Source of the DNA: Amanita rubescens
Lineage: Eukaryota > Basidiomycota > Agaricomycetes > Agaricales > Amanitaceae
DNA: 28,594 nucleotides
Direction: 5' to 3'
NCBI GenBank assembly: GCA_015039365.1
Contig: WION01000610.1
Location: forward strand, 1 to 28,594
The stretch's first letter is position 1; each line of letters opens with the position of its first letter. The notes beneath the pieces are model-generated. The model made no database searches, had not been told where the DNA came from, and saw only the letters and a program-made list of their open reading frames with translations. The position numbers were made by a program, and so were the translations under genes. Shown piece after piece: positions 1 through 10,305 of this stretch.

Positions 1-837
1 AGCAGGTGCGGCGTGTGGGCTTCGGGGTCGCTTTGGTGAAAAAGAAACGCGACGAAGCGCGTCTGTAAGTTTCGGTCGACCGCCATTAAAGTTGGCATGA
101 TTGTTTTCTTCGTCCGAAGAAGTGGCGGACAAAGAGCGGGGTGGGGAACGTAGTCGAACAGAACGAGAGTGTTGAGAAGTTGATTTATCGCGTGATCGAA
201 GAGATGGTGGCGCTTGGTGACCTGATTGGAGAACAAGGTCCAATTCAGCAGTATTGTCGACAACGAGCGGGTCAAATGTTAAATTCTTGTTCTAAAGGTA
301 TCAAAATAGAAGACCAGGTAAAGAATGGAGGAAGCTTACGGAGAATTTGGACTTGGAAGGAGTAGTCTCGAGCATACTCAATTTTTCAACGCCAGCGATC
401 ATGGCATCTATTGGGCGCTCCGGATCATATTCTGCACCGCTAAAACTGGCGTCTGTGCCTCTTCTGCTACGATTCCCTGCCAGACCCGCAGTTAGCGTGA
501 CGCCACTGGCGTGATGATTTGTTGTTGAGACACTTTCGCCGCCATATGGATGAACACCCTGCTCGTCCTCGCCTGTGCGATATGACCACACGTGAAGCTG
601 ACTATGTGTGCCTTCGTCAGCGTACATGTCTGTTTCCCGGAAGTTCGTCGCAAATGCTGGAGAAGGAGCAGAGTTACGCCTGGCGTACTCGAGCTCATTG
701 TCTTCGTCTTCACCATCCGCTGATGAGAGACGAAACGAGTTATCTGTGTGTTGCATTTGAAGGTTTCGCTCAAGGAGAATGCGGTCTTGTTCAAGTTCGT
801 CCTCGTGGATGGTGAAGTCGTCCATTTGATGTGGCAC
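1..837 (-). CDS. Unrecognised Ser-rich protein, 5' part only (runs off left edge)
   Basis: Two exons are visible: 837-340, then 291-1, joined across a 48-nt intron (292-339, donor GTAAGC, acceptor TTTAG) in phase 0. Together they give 263 residues that are still open at the window edge. The start is ATG 837; an in-frame second Met (MDDF) at 825 is an alternative. The N-terminus is acidic and hydrophilic (residues 1-60 rich in D/E/Q), the middle is Ser/Gly/Thr-rich, and exon 2 is Arg/Ser-rich with SPKRPRSP-like sites that could be phosphorylated. No membrane segment, signal peptide or known domain is seen, and it looks largely disordered. It is divergent from BMS1, with 100 bp between the two start codons. 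I do not recognise the family; the missing 3' part may hold the defining domain. Confidence 0.72.
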
Positions 838-937
838 AAGACTTTTTACGTAGAAAAATCAACGCACAACTCGCGTCGCCTCACGTGACCGCGTCTGCCC
901 TTAACCTTAATTTCGGTCTTAGATTTTGACGGCGCTC
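838..937. promoter_or_regulatory. Compact divergent promoter with TCACGTGA box
   Basis: This 100-bp gap separates the start codons of the left-edge gene (-) and BMS1 (+). It holds the palindrome TCACGTGA at 881-888, a classic bHLH (Cbf1/Pho4/SREBP-type) target, and a C/T-rich stretch before the BMS1 start. That it serves both genes is inferred from the geometry. Confidence 0.5.
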
Positions 938-3900
938 ATGGACGCCCAGACGCACAAGCCTCATAGACCGTCTCAGTCCGGCGCAAAAGCAGAGAAAAAG
1001 AAAGGGAAGGGAAAAGAAAAGCAGAAAGGCAACAATGTTAAGGTGAGTGGCTTTGTGACACATCTAACCAACCCTGACATATTTCGACAAAGGCATTTGC
1101 ACCAAAATCGGGCCGTCGGGCTGAGCAGCAAGGACGCCGCAAGGCAGAGCTCGACCAAACAAGGCTTCATGTCCCTTTGGTGGATCGGACACCCCAAGAT
1201 GAGCCTCCTCCCGTCATCGTGGCCATCGTCGGCCCTCCAGGCGTCGGCAAAACTACCTTATTGAAGAGTCTCGTCCGTCGATACACCAAGCAGACTCTGA
1301 CAGATGCAAAAGGACCTATAACCGTTGTTAGCGGCAAGAAACGCCGTATTACATTCATTGAATGCAATAACGACATCAACAGCATGATTGATGTTGGCAA
1401 AATTGCTGACCTCGTCCTGCTCATGATTGATGGTTCTTTCGGTTTTGAGATGGTACGGGGGTGGCTATGTTCACATTAAAAACGCTAAAATATCACAGGA
1501 AACTTTCGAATTCCTCAACATCCTCCAAGCTCACGGCTTTCCCAAAGTTATTGGCGTCCTTACCCACCTGGACCTTATCAAAAAAGCTTCCGTCGTACGA
1601 GCGACCAAAAAAGCTCTCAAAAAGCGATTTTGGGCAGAAATCTACCAAGGAGCGAAGCTTTTCTACCTCTCCGGCGTTCTCAATGGCCGATATCCGGACA
1701 CCGAGATCCTCAACCTCTCGCGCTTCATTTCCGTCATGAAATTCCGACCGCTGATCTTCCGCAACACACACCCTTACCTTCTCGCCGACCGAGTGGAGGA
1801 TCTCACTCCACGTGAAGAGATTCGCCTATCTGAAGGAAAATGCGACCGGACGGTGACGCTATATGGTTATCTCCGGGGTACCAATCTCCGTTCAGGCGCG
1901 AAAATCCATATACCAGGCGTCGGTGATGTGGACGTCAATTCCGTCGAGATCCTGGGAGACCCTTGTCCCCTCCCAGATGCCGAAAGCGAAAAACGTCGCA
2001 AGCTTAGCGAAAAGCAAAAATTGTTAATTCATGCACCCATGAGCGACGTTGGAGGTGTCATGTATGACAAGGACGCAGTGTGGATTAATGTTCCTGGCAG
2101 TTTCACGAGAGGGAACGCCGAAGGTGCGTTGCACATGTATTTCATCGTGTTCATTGGCATGCTGATAGTCTGCTCCGCAGTTCCACAAGGCGAGGGCGAA
2201 CAGATGGTCATGGACCTGCAAGACGTCGACGCCACTCTTGAGGATGCCGTTGCCAAGAGCCAAATCCGTCTATTTGGTTCCTCCTCTAAGCACCTGGCGC
2301 TCGGATCTTCCCAGGCACTTGAAGACGACGAATATAGTGTGGAAGCTGATGACATGAGTTCGGAAGCGAGCGGTTCCGATGCGGACGAAGACGATTCTGG
2401 TGTTGATTCGTCAGAAGAGGATGAGGATGAAGAAGAGGAGGATCGAGATGAACCGTCCTCTTCCAATCTCCAAAATACGGGTCGTACTTCACGACGAATA
2501 CCGACGCGCTCATTACCTTCCGCTTCATCAAAACATCAAGATGCCATCGAGTATGCAGAGTCTGACTCGGACCTTGGTGACGTTGATGATGAAGATGACG
2601 ACCCCGATCAAAACAAGCGTTTCCATTTTGACGGAGAAGACGAAAATGTCGACATTCCGAGTGATCTAGAAGACGAGGCCGATATGGATGACGATGATGC
2701 GCCGCGTTGGAAATCCAATTTGGCTGCAAAAGCCCAAGCTTCTCTCTCTTCCCGACGCGGAAAACGAAAAGACTGGATAAAGCTCATTTATAACTCGGAT
2801 CTGACGCCGGAGGAGATTCTCAAAAACGATTCCACGGAACAGACCTCGCCCGAGGAAGAAGAGCGAACAGACGAAGATGAAGATTTCTTTACCTTAAACA
2901 AAGCCAAGTCTCGTTCAGACGATGAAGAGTTGGATATGAGCAAGGAGCCATTCACCAAAGATCAACTGAGCCAATGGGAAGACGAAGAAATGTTAGAGTC
3001 TATTCGGCATCTATTTATTACAGGTGGTGATACAACGCCCGGGAACGACGACAACATGCCTTCCGTCGAGCACGGAGACGACGACGCCGACGTCGAAGAA
3101 GACTCACGGTCTGTCGACGGTGGGGATAATCAAGTAGTAAAGCCAAACGCCACTAACCTCGAAGAGACCCGCGCCGCCGCTCTAGCCGCCAAAAAGGAGG
3201 CTCTAAAGCGCAAATTCGACGAACAATACGACGATCCCGAATCGGGCGGTCCCGACACCGATTTTTATACGGAAAAGAAAGAGGAGATCGCCCTTCAACT
3301 TTCCCTTAACCGCGCGGAATTCGAGTCTATCACTGACAAAGCCGCGCGTGCCCTTGTGGAAGGATATCGACCCGGTCAGTACGTACGCATCGAGGTGACG
3401 AACGTACCGTGCGAGTTTATTAACCACTTTGATGCACGGTACCCCGTAATAGTGGGTGGCCTGTTACCTGCGGAAGAGAGGATGGGGTACGTCCAGGTCC
3501 GCATCAAGAGACATCGGTGGTTCGCGAAAACGCTAAAGACGAATGATCCGCTCATCTTTTCGCTTGGGTGGAGAAGATTCCAGACGATTCCTATTTATTC
3601 TCTAGACGATCATTCGATTCGCATGAGGATGCTCAAGTACACGCCTGAGCATATGCATTGTTTTGCCACTTTCTATGGCCCCGCGGCCGTTCCGAATACC
3701 GGGTTTTGTGCGTTCAATTCGCTCAAGGGCGAAGCGCCCGGTTTCCGAATAAGCGCGACGGGCGTCGTTTTGGACATTGATCGGTCGGTGAAAATAGTCA
3801 AGAAGCTTAAATTGACAGGAGTGCCGTACAAGATCTTCAAGAATACGGCGTTTGTGAAGGATATGTTTTCAAGTGCGTTGGAGGTTGCCAAATTCGAGGG

Positions 3901-4628
3901 AGCGAGTATCAGAACGGTGTCTGGAATCCGAGGTCAAGTGAAGAAGGGGATGTCGAAGCCGGATGGAGCGTTCAGGGCGACGTTCGAGGATAAGGTTCTT
4001 ATGAGCGGTGCGTATTCCAAACCGAGATCAGAGCTAGTGATTGACGTGAGATAAACAAAAAGACATCATATTCCTCCGGGCTTGGTACTCGATAACCCCG
4101 CGAAAATTTTACAATCCCGTGACGTCGCTCCTCCTTTCGGACAAAGGACACTGGACGGGGATGCGCCTTACAGGTGAAGTTCGACGCACGGAAGGGCTAA
4201 AGCCTCCCGTCAACACCAACTCGGTATACAAGAAAATTGAGCGACCAGCGCGAAATTTCAATCCGCTTGTAATACCCAAGAAATTACAGGCTGCGTTGCC
4301 TTATGCGTCGAAACCAAAACTTATGGTGCCACAAGCAAAGAAGACGTATCTTCAGAAACGAGCCGTTGTGATGGAACCTGAAGAGAAGAAGGCAATAGCG
4401 TTGCTACAACAAATGAAGGCGTTGAGGAAGGAAAAGGTTGTTCGGAGGAAGGAGAAAAAGGCAGAGAAAAAGGTGGAAAGGGCGAAAAAGATGGAGAGGG
4501 AGGAGCAAAAGAAGGGGGAGAAGGAGAAGGAGAAGAAGAAAGAAGTGATGCGGATCATCGGGCAGAAAAGCAAGAGGGAGGCGGAAGTCGAGGAAGGAAG
4601 GGCGAGGAGCAAAAGACGGAAGCCATAA
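938..4628 (+). CDS. BMS1: BMS1, ribosome biogenesis GTPase of the SSU processome
   Basis: Five exons (938-1042, 1093-1452, 1499-2123, 2181-4007, 4063-4628) encode 1160 aa, close to the roughly 1180 aa of yeast Bms1. The start is ATG 938; an upstream in-frame TTG at 926 is not used. Bms1 is a nucleolar GTPase needed for 18S rRNA processing and 40S assembly with Rcl1 and U3 snoRNP. Visible features are the basic N-terminus, the family block [10 protein letters not shown] (60-69), the P-loop GPPGVGKT (82-89), the G4-like THLD (177-180), and the segment [19 protein letters not shown] long run of acidic clusters covers about residues 410-640. The AARP2CN/Bms1-Tsr1 C-terminal domain follows, and a Lys/Arg/Glu-rich tail closes the protein. 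Introns are 46-57 nt. The last intron (4008-4062) must be removed to restore the conserved FYNPVTSLL block, since the large ORF ends inside it. Confidence 0.97.
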
Positions 4629-4752
4629 ATTAATCACTAACGCGCGGCGTACTGGGCATATAAGTAGCATAATACGAGAGCTGCATATCGCGTATGAAAC
4701 CCAAAAAATGATATCCATGGGATAAGTCGAAAAGAAAAAAGGCTTTAACCTT
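4629..4752. other. Convergent intergenic spacer (BMS1 / F-box gene 3' ends)
   Basis: A 124-bp A/T-rich spacer holds both 3' ends. No gene or repeat is seen. Poly(A) signals for both genes must lie here or overlap the opposing transcript. Confidence 0.5.
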
Positions 4753-5907
4753 TCACGCCTCCATCCAATTATTGGAATCCAAGGCGATAACGCCGAGACT
4801 GATGATTACATCGCCATCGATTTTTTCGAAACCGTAATCCTGATCGAGGATGAATGAGAGATAGCTGAGGGTGGGGAGGTTGTGCATGATTCGCACAGCC
4901 GCGTTAGATCGCCCGTGTTCCGTATCAAGCTCGCGGTAGATGCAGCGAAGAACGTCGTCGTCCTCGTGCAGCCTTGTCGCGGGCTTGATGATGAAAGTTT
5001 CAATGCGTTCGAAATTGATGGAGAAGGGGAGCAAAGGGACGAGCGAGTCTTGCGACTTTGAGAAAGAGAGTGAATGAGAGGTAGTTTATCGAGAAAGGCT
5101 CGGTTGACGTACCCTGATAGTGTTATCCATGAGCCTAAAATAGCGCAATTGGGGCAGCTGGGCAGCTATGCAAGCTGCGACAACGGCTACGTCCATGCCT
5201 TCATCGATGCCATGACGCACGATACTCAGGGTGGTGAGAGAGTGGCTCAACCTTGCGAGCGCCACAAAAGTGGGAAGCTCATCCATGCCGCGAGTATGGG
5301 CCATATGGTACTGTAATCGCCTGACCCTAAGCCCAGAGGCATTTGCGACGGACCTAAGAACCGCAGCAGAGGCATCCAATGTCTGTAGATTGCGAGGCAA
5401 ATAGACTGGTTTAGGGGATTCGTGCTCCCTGGCACGAATGACGAGGGTTTGCATGTCTGGTTGTGATTCAAAGAAAAAACGTAGCATGGCAGGATTAAAG
5501 TATGAATTTGTGAATTTCAAGAGATGCCAGGGTTGGCCCTCGAGGAAAACGGTCTGGCTTGCGTCTCCCTCTGGCGAGAGACCGTCACTAAGGAATTGGA
5601 GATCTTTGAGGTTGGCACAAGCGCCAAGAGCGTAGAGAAGGAGAGAATAATCTGCTGCTGCGAGGTCGACTGAAGGGGGCATTGACATGGAAAGGAATAT
5701 AACGCGGGTGGCTAGATGAGGCCGAGTCGCAAGCGATACGCACCATGAACGAATATGGCGGAGAGTGCGGAGACAAACGTGAGCGTAGAGCAAACGCTCG
5801 GCCTCCGCCCGGAATGAGCCCGAGACGCTGCAAAGGTTACGCAGGTCTCTTCTATTGAGCGAAGGCTGTTGGCATATGAGCCCACAGACTTCCGGTGGTA
5901 GCGACAT
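4753..5907 (-). CDS. F-box domain protein (agaricomycete type)
   Basis: Two exons (5907-5113 and 5055-4753) are joined across a 57-nt intron with donor GTACGT and acceptor CTCAAAG in phase 0, giving 365 aa. The first ~45 residues fit an F-box: the LPPEVCGLI opening, then a DLRNLCSVSGSFR core and the LLYAHVCL end common in fungal F-box proteins. The rest is Leu-rich with degenerate LRR-like spacing (for example LKDLQFLSDGL and LTTLSIVRHG). Proteins of this class bind Skp1 in SCF ubiquitin ligases and recruit targets through the C-terminal part; the target cannot be told from sequence. It converges on BMS1. The first in-frame ATG before the F-box is used as start. It is not closely similar to the tandem F-box-like genes at 12560-14882. 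Confidence 0.85.
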
Positions 5908-6339
5908 GGTTGTCGTTGCTTGAAAGGTTGCTCGTCACTGTCGAGAACGATGGCCGGCGTTCTACGGCGTCGAAATTGTCGGTAGAATATTTGACGTTGT
6001 TTGGCATCATCCCCGTGCCTGCCGAGTGCGAGCGAGAGTAACGCACCGCAGCGCGTTAAGTTGGTTATAATTCCTTAACACGAATCTCTCAGTTGAACGC
6101 GAGAAATGTCGCGTACAGGAGCGTTAAATAAGCGTAATACACGTTACAAGGGATCATGAATCATGATGGTCGGCCTAACGCCGGGAGTGACTGGGGTCCA
6201 ATCAAGTGTGAGAAAAGTCGCTGTTGGGCTGTAAGTTGGTCGCCACGCTCCTTCTCTGCTTGCTCGCCGTCGCTCCCAGCGTTCCCTCAGCCCCGCTCTT
6301 CCCCCCGCTGGTGATGCCATTTATCTCTAGATTATTCTA
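5908..6339. other. Divergent intergenic region, possible 5'UTR intron of the downstream gene
   Basis: A 432-bp gap lies between the F-box gene (-) and the membrane protein gene (+). A CCAAT box is at about 6198-6202. A good donor GTAAGT at 6231 and an acceptor TTATCTCTAG ending at 6330 bracket a C/T-rich stretch just upstream of ATG 6340, so a 5'UTR intron of about 100 nt is possible. No supported gene lies in the gap. Confidence 0.35.
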
Positions 6340-7784
6340 ATGTCTCTTCGCCAATCAAGTAATCATCTTCCTCGTCAAACACCTTTTCCTATTCCTCCCA
6401 CTCGACAGTCAAGGTTAAAGCGCAGACTTTCTTCTGCTCACCTAGTCGCTCCAAGTGCTACTACCTCCAAGCATGCCCGCCAAGTCTTGGCAGATCAGTC
6501 ACAAATCGGTTCGTGTTTTCCCTCTTCTTTTCATTCCCTTAACACTAATCCTTCTATAGCCGAAGCAGAAAATCAGTGCCAATTTCTCTCAGGGAACAAT
6601 ATCATCTCCTGCTTTCCTACAAACACAACAACCATCCCCCAGCATGAATGGGCAACATTCGTCTGTACGTCCCTTGGGTCCATATATGCGATCTCCTCTC
6701 TCTCAACTTTTTCACAGGGAACTCTCGTCTACCTCAGTACCAATATACAAAACTGGTAGACATTTATCTTTTTCGCGCGGATTCGGGGCAACAAGTGCTC
6801 AATAGAACAAACGTCACAAATACCTTTGGTCAAGCGGGTGCTATCACGGCGCAGGTGAACGATGCCTGGTTTGGAGTCAATGGAGCGTCGTGGGACGGTT
6901 CCAACATCTCATACCCCTTCTATTGGATCATATCTCCGAATACAGAGCCACTAGACGGCAGTCAAATACCCCAGAGTATTTTTACAGCTGTCCGTGAGTG
7001 AACGTCCCCCCCGTGACATTTTTTCGCACCTGACATTTCCCGACCAGAAACAACGTATGCCGACTCAATTCTCTCATCAATGGAGTCATCATCATCTGCG
7101 GCGGCCGCGTCCTCGGCATCTGCTGCCTCTGTTTCACGTGCATCGGCCTCTCTTGCTTCGCTATCTTCTCTAACGGCCAGTTTAACAGTACCCTCGTCTA
7201 CCCATACTGGTAACCTGCAAAATGCCAGTACCGGTTCTGGTTTCCCACACTGGGCCATCGCCGTCATCGTCGTACTGGGTTTCTTGGCCATTGCTGCCAT
7301 ATGCCTTCTCTTCTTCCTTATCCTTCGTCGGCTACGCAGACGGCAGCGAATGGACTCGAACAGAAATTCGATCGGCTCCGCTTCACCAATGATGGCAAAC
7401 GTACAGCAACAGTCACCCGTCGTACCGACAGCTCCACTATCAGCTCTGGCCCACAGTTCTACTGGTCACCAAGCCGGAATTCCGCCTAGCGTGGTACACG
7501 ATGGTGCATCTACCATTTCACGCCCAGGTAGTGCAACGGACACCGGCCCATTCAGCGGTGCGGATGCGGCAATCATGGCGGATGCATTTAGGAAGATGCT
7601 GCGAAAACCCGATTTTACGGAACCAGTGGAGGAGGACGTACCGGAGCCAGAAGTAAAGGAAGATTTGATCACGCGGGAACTCGCCGAGGAGGGCAGGGAT
7701 ATTCGGAGCGTCGGTTCGTCAAGAGGGGTCAGGGTGGAAACGTTAAGCGACAATGGGGACACCTTCCAAGACCAACCGCATTAA
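6340..7784 (+). CDS. Single-pass membrane protein with Ser/Ala-rich stalk
   Basis: Four exons (6340-6508, 6560-6664, 6718-6993, 7048-7784), with introns of 51, 53 and 54 nt all in phase 1, give 428 aa. An N-terminal ectodomain of about 120 residues has two Cys, several NxS/T sites and the block ISYPFYWIISP. Next come a very Ser/Ala/Thr-rich stalk (195-235), one strong membrane helix at about 252-277 and a basic stop-transfer stretch (RRLRRRQR). The cytoplasmic tail of about 140 residues is Pro/Ser/Glu-rich. The layout matches fungal Mid2/Wsc-like surface proteins, but I cannot name a family. The weak point is the N-terminus: exon 1 as called gives no clear signal peptide, so the true start or first exon may differ. 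The second single-pass protein at 20393 has a similar layout but is not an obvious paralogue. Confidence 0.78.
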
Positions 7785-10305
7785 TGTGAAGCGAGAGGCG
7801 TTTCCTCTCTTTCCATTTCTCCATTGGTTGTGTGTATGTATTATTTGGTGAGTGTGATTCGTTTGCGTTCTCGGGACATGCCTGCGAGGCAGAACGCTTG
7901 CGCTCACATGCCAATTGTAACCAAAACTTGCTGCCCGCATCCTTCTTGCTATTTATTATCTGTCCCGCTTTTCATTTCCTCTTGCATTGGAACTTTAGCT
8001 TATACCCTTGCCTCCCTCTATTTGTTCCCCATGGATACCCTTGTCACGTTGTCAATGACCCAATAATGCCCACCTGCCACCTCTACGTTACTGCCGCCGC
8101 TGTTACATCACCCGTGACCCTCGGCGCCGCGCAACTTCCAGCCATTTTGCTCTATGGTCAACTTCCCCATCCAACTGTCGTCATCCTTGCATTGCTCGCC
8201 TTCTTTTTTCTACCAACCCTCGTCGGATAAAGTGTGCTTTACTCTTGGTGTCCCTTTGGTGCATATAATTTTCTTCACATATCCATCCAATATTAAAATT
8301 TTTGGCCAGTTCCCGCCCTCTTGCCAGAACAATGGGTTCTCGGGCTCTCGACGCACTTTTGTTCCCCGACCCTGCCGCATCACCTGCATCCCTTCAGCCA
8401 CCCACGCTCGCAATCAACCCTTACGTCACATTCCTAATATGGACTCGTTTATTCTTTTTATAACTTCAGTTGAACCTCTTTGGATTTCATATATGACAGG
8501 CACACCAACGCCCTATCCCTTTCTATCCTTAACCGGAATCCAAAAGGAATCAAGATCCTTTGGTATACTTATATTATACAACTTCCCCTTTTACCCCTGT
8601 TTCGTCGTATACCTTTTTGACCACCTTTTAGCATTTTCATATGCATTTTCAAGCTATAAGCTTCCGATGCCAATGCTGTGCTTGCGCAGTTGGTGCGAGC
8701 GTCCGTGACTTGACCGCGAGTGCCGTTGCAATCGTGATCATTGTCATCCTCCATCGTTCTCGAAAACTCAAGCGCCACATTCACTTTTCCGGATCTAGTC
8801 GTTCCTGCCCGCGCCGCGTCAAGTCCGCCGCAACTAGCACCTTTTAGCTTCTAGCGGTTTTCTTATCTCCCTACCCTTTGGGCATTTTGCAACCTTTTTT
8901 GTTTGTTTTTACCCTACCTGCCTTCAATATGGTGCGTCTTAGCGTTTACTTGTGGGCACATTTTCCCCTTTACTTGTCCATTCCGGGTTTTTCTTGGTCT
9001 CGATTCTTGGTCTCAACCCCTCGGTAGATCCGATGCTGATACTCAATACTGTTAGGTGCAGCACATGCTAGCCCGTCCGCTCCTTTCTTTTGACGTCATA
9101 CAATCCATTGGCGACAGCAACATGGTATTCTGTCCCGTCCTGTCCTTTCTCCTGTATTACCGGTACTTTAAAACACGTACTGTTCCCCCTCTTCTTTTTA
9201 CTCTATCTCTAGATCGGGCAACCAGGTGGTGATGGTGATGATTGCAAACTTTTTTCCCCCAATTTCTGTAAATACAACAACAGATAAGAGACGATTAGTC
9301 CCCCCCTTGTACAGTTCGTTCTTGGTTGATGTTTATAATCTTATTCATTTTCATTTTTTTTTTTGGCTATGGGGCTCAAAGCTTAACGCCGGAGACTGCG
9401 GAACCTTTGCACGCGTTCCGTTCCGTATTGTCCGTGCCGCGTGCCGCGTGAGCGTGACTTCTATTGCAATTGGGTGGTTTTTTTGAAATTCGCGCTTTTC
9501 GGCGAAAAGGAGAGAGATCGATATCAGCGCAGAGCACAGCAGAGTGGAGCACCGTCGCAGCAGCTACCCCCCCCCCCGCAGTATGGAAACGGAAACGGAG
9601 AACGCGCGCCGCGGCGAGTGATATTTTTTTTTGAGGGTCCGACTCGCGGAGAAAGTAATTAATACGAGGGGCCCAATGGCACAGCTGCTCGAGGGGTTGG
9701 GGTTCCGAGCCCGAGTTCTGAGGTTGAGGTTTTTCCCGCGCAGTTGCGTATGCGGGCCTGGATTCTGTGGGCTGTACATGTGAATAGGCCAGGGCACATT
9801 GAAACGAATTCACGTTCTGGAATGGGGGTTGCACGCAGCGCATGTAATATGTCAAGTTGTCATGATGTAACGAGGGTGCTAACTTGGTAAGTCAACTCAG
9901 TTGATATATATATACACAATCATGTAAAGCAACGTACGACACGTGTTAACTAGACAATCTTAAAAATAACGAAAACAAAACAGGTGTTACCGTATCGTAT
10001 CCCTTTGCATAAGGATGATTTTTATATAGTCGACGTTCGACGTAAGATAACGTTAACAAGAATTGCGTATATTATACACGTGGTTTAGATTCTAAAGTAG
10101 AGGGAATTTTTTGTTAAAAAAAGAGTAAGAACGTACGACAGGACGTGCTGTTCTCGTTCTCCTACTAGGAGTACTGGTAGTGTAAAACCATTCCCCGGGT
10201 ATTACCTTGACGAATCGTATATCTCTCGACTCGGTCGCGCATGTAATGGGATGCGGCGCACGGGACGTTACGATACATGGTCGAAAGAAGGGGGGAAAAA
10301 AATGA
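7785..10305. other. 2.5-kb region without a confident gene
   Basis: Both flanking genes are clear; this region is not. From about 7800 to 9230 the + strand is strongly pyrimidine-rich (repeated CTTTT, TCCCC and CCTTT runs), as in fungal promoters and long 5' leaders. From about 9880 to 10300 it is A/T-rich and resembles a 3' flank. Homopolymers include T runs at about 9354-9364 and in 9624-9635, and an 11-C run at 9567-9577. A perfect inverted repeat (TCAACT-C-AGTTGA) sits at 9892-9904, with a TA repeat just after it. The longest ORFs (8154-8708 +, 9376-9855 -) have no domain, no plausible splicing and biased composition. A small spliced ORF candidate at 9065-9287 is listed separately. The region could hold a long leader, a non-coding RNA or a fast-evolving small gene. 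Confidence 0.6.
9065..9287 (+). CDS. Candidate small spliced ORF, 44 aa (low confidence)
   Basis: ATG 9065 opens 20 codons ending at 9124. A GTATTC donor, an 88-nt pyrimidine-rich intron and a strong CTCTATCTCTAG acceptor ending at 9212 join in phase 0 to 25 more codons ending at TAA 9287. The second exon is notable: GQPGGDGDD followed by a short tail with two Cys and a basic end. The 5' frame is also open upstream to an acceptor-like TGTTAG at 9055, so this could be the end of a larger spliced gene. No homologue is recognised, and chance cannot be excluded. Confidence 0.2.

Noticed and set aside
2029..2466. 145-aa minus-strand Ser-rich ORF inside BMS1
   Set aside because: It is the reverse-strand shadow of the acidic GA-rich tract of BMS1; the Ser run is only the complement of Glu/Asp codons.
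1427..4054. 875-aa ORF as a complete BMS1 coding sequence
   Set aside because: It reads through three introns. Splicing at 1453-1498, 2124-2180 and 4008-4062 is needed to keep conserved Bms1 blocks, and both true ends lie outside it.
8154..8708. 184-aa plus-strand ORF
   Set aside because: Its Phe/Ser/Pro/Leu-rich translation is what pyrimidine-rich DNA gives in any frame, and it opens at a non-ATG-like position with no recognisable features.
9376..9855. 159-aa minus-strand ORF in the gene-poor region
   Set aside because: It has no domain, spans homopolymer and low-complexity DNA (including the poly-C run), has no splice support and has a composition unlike the real genes here.
9892..9920. 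Inverted repeat plus TA repeat as a transposon end or replication origin
   Set aside because: The 6-bp arms are too short, no partner end or coding region exists, and A/T-rich palindromes are common in fungal 3' flanks.
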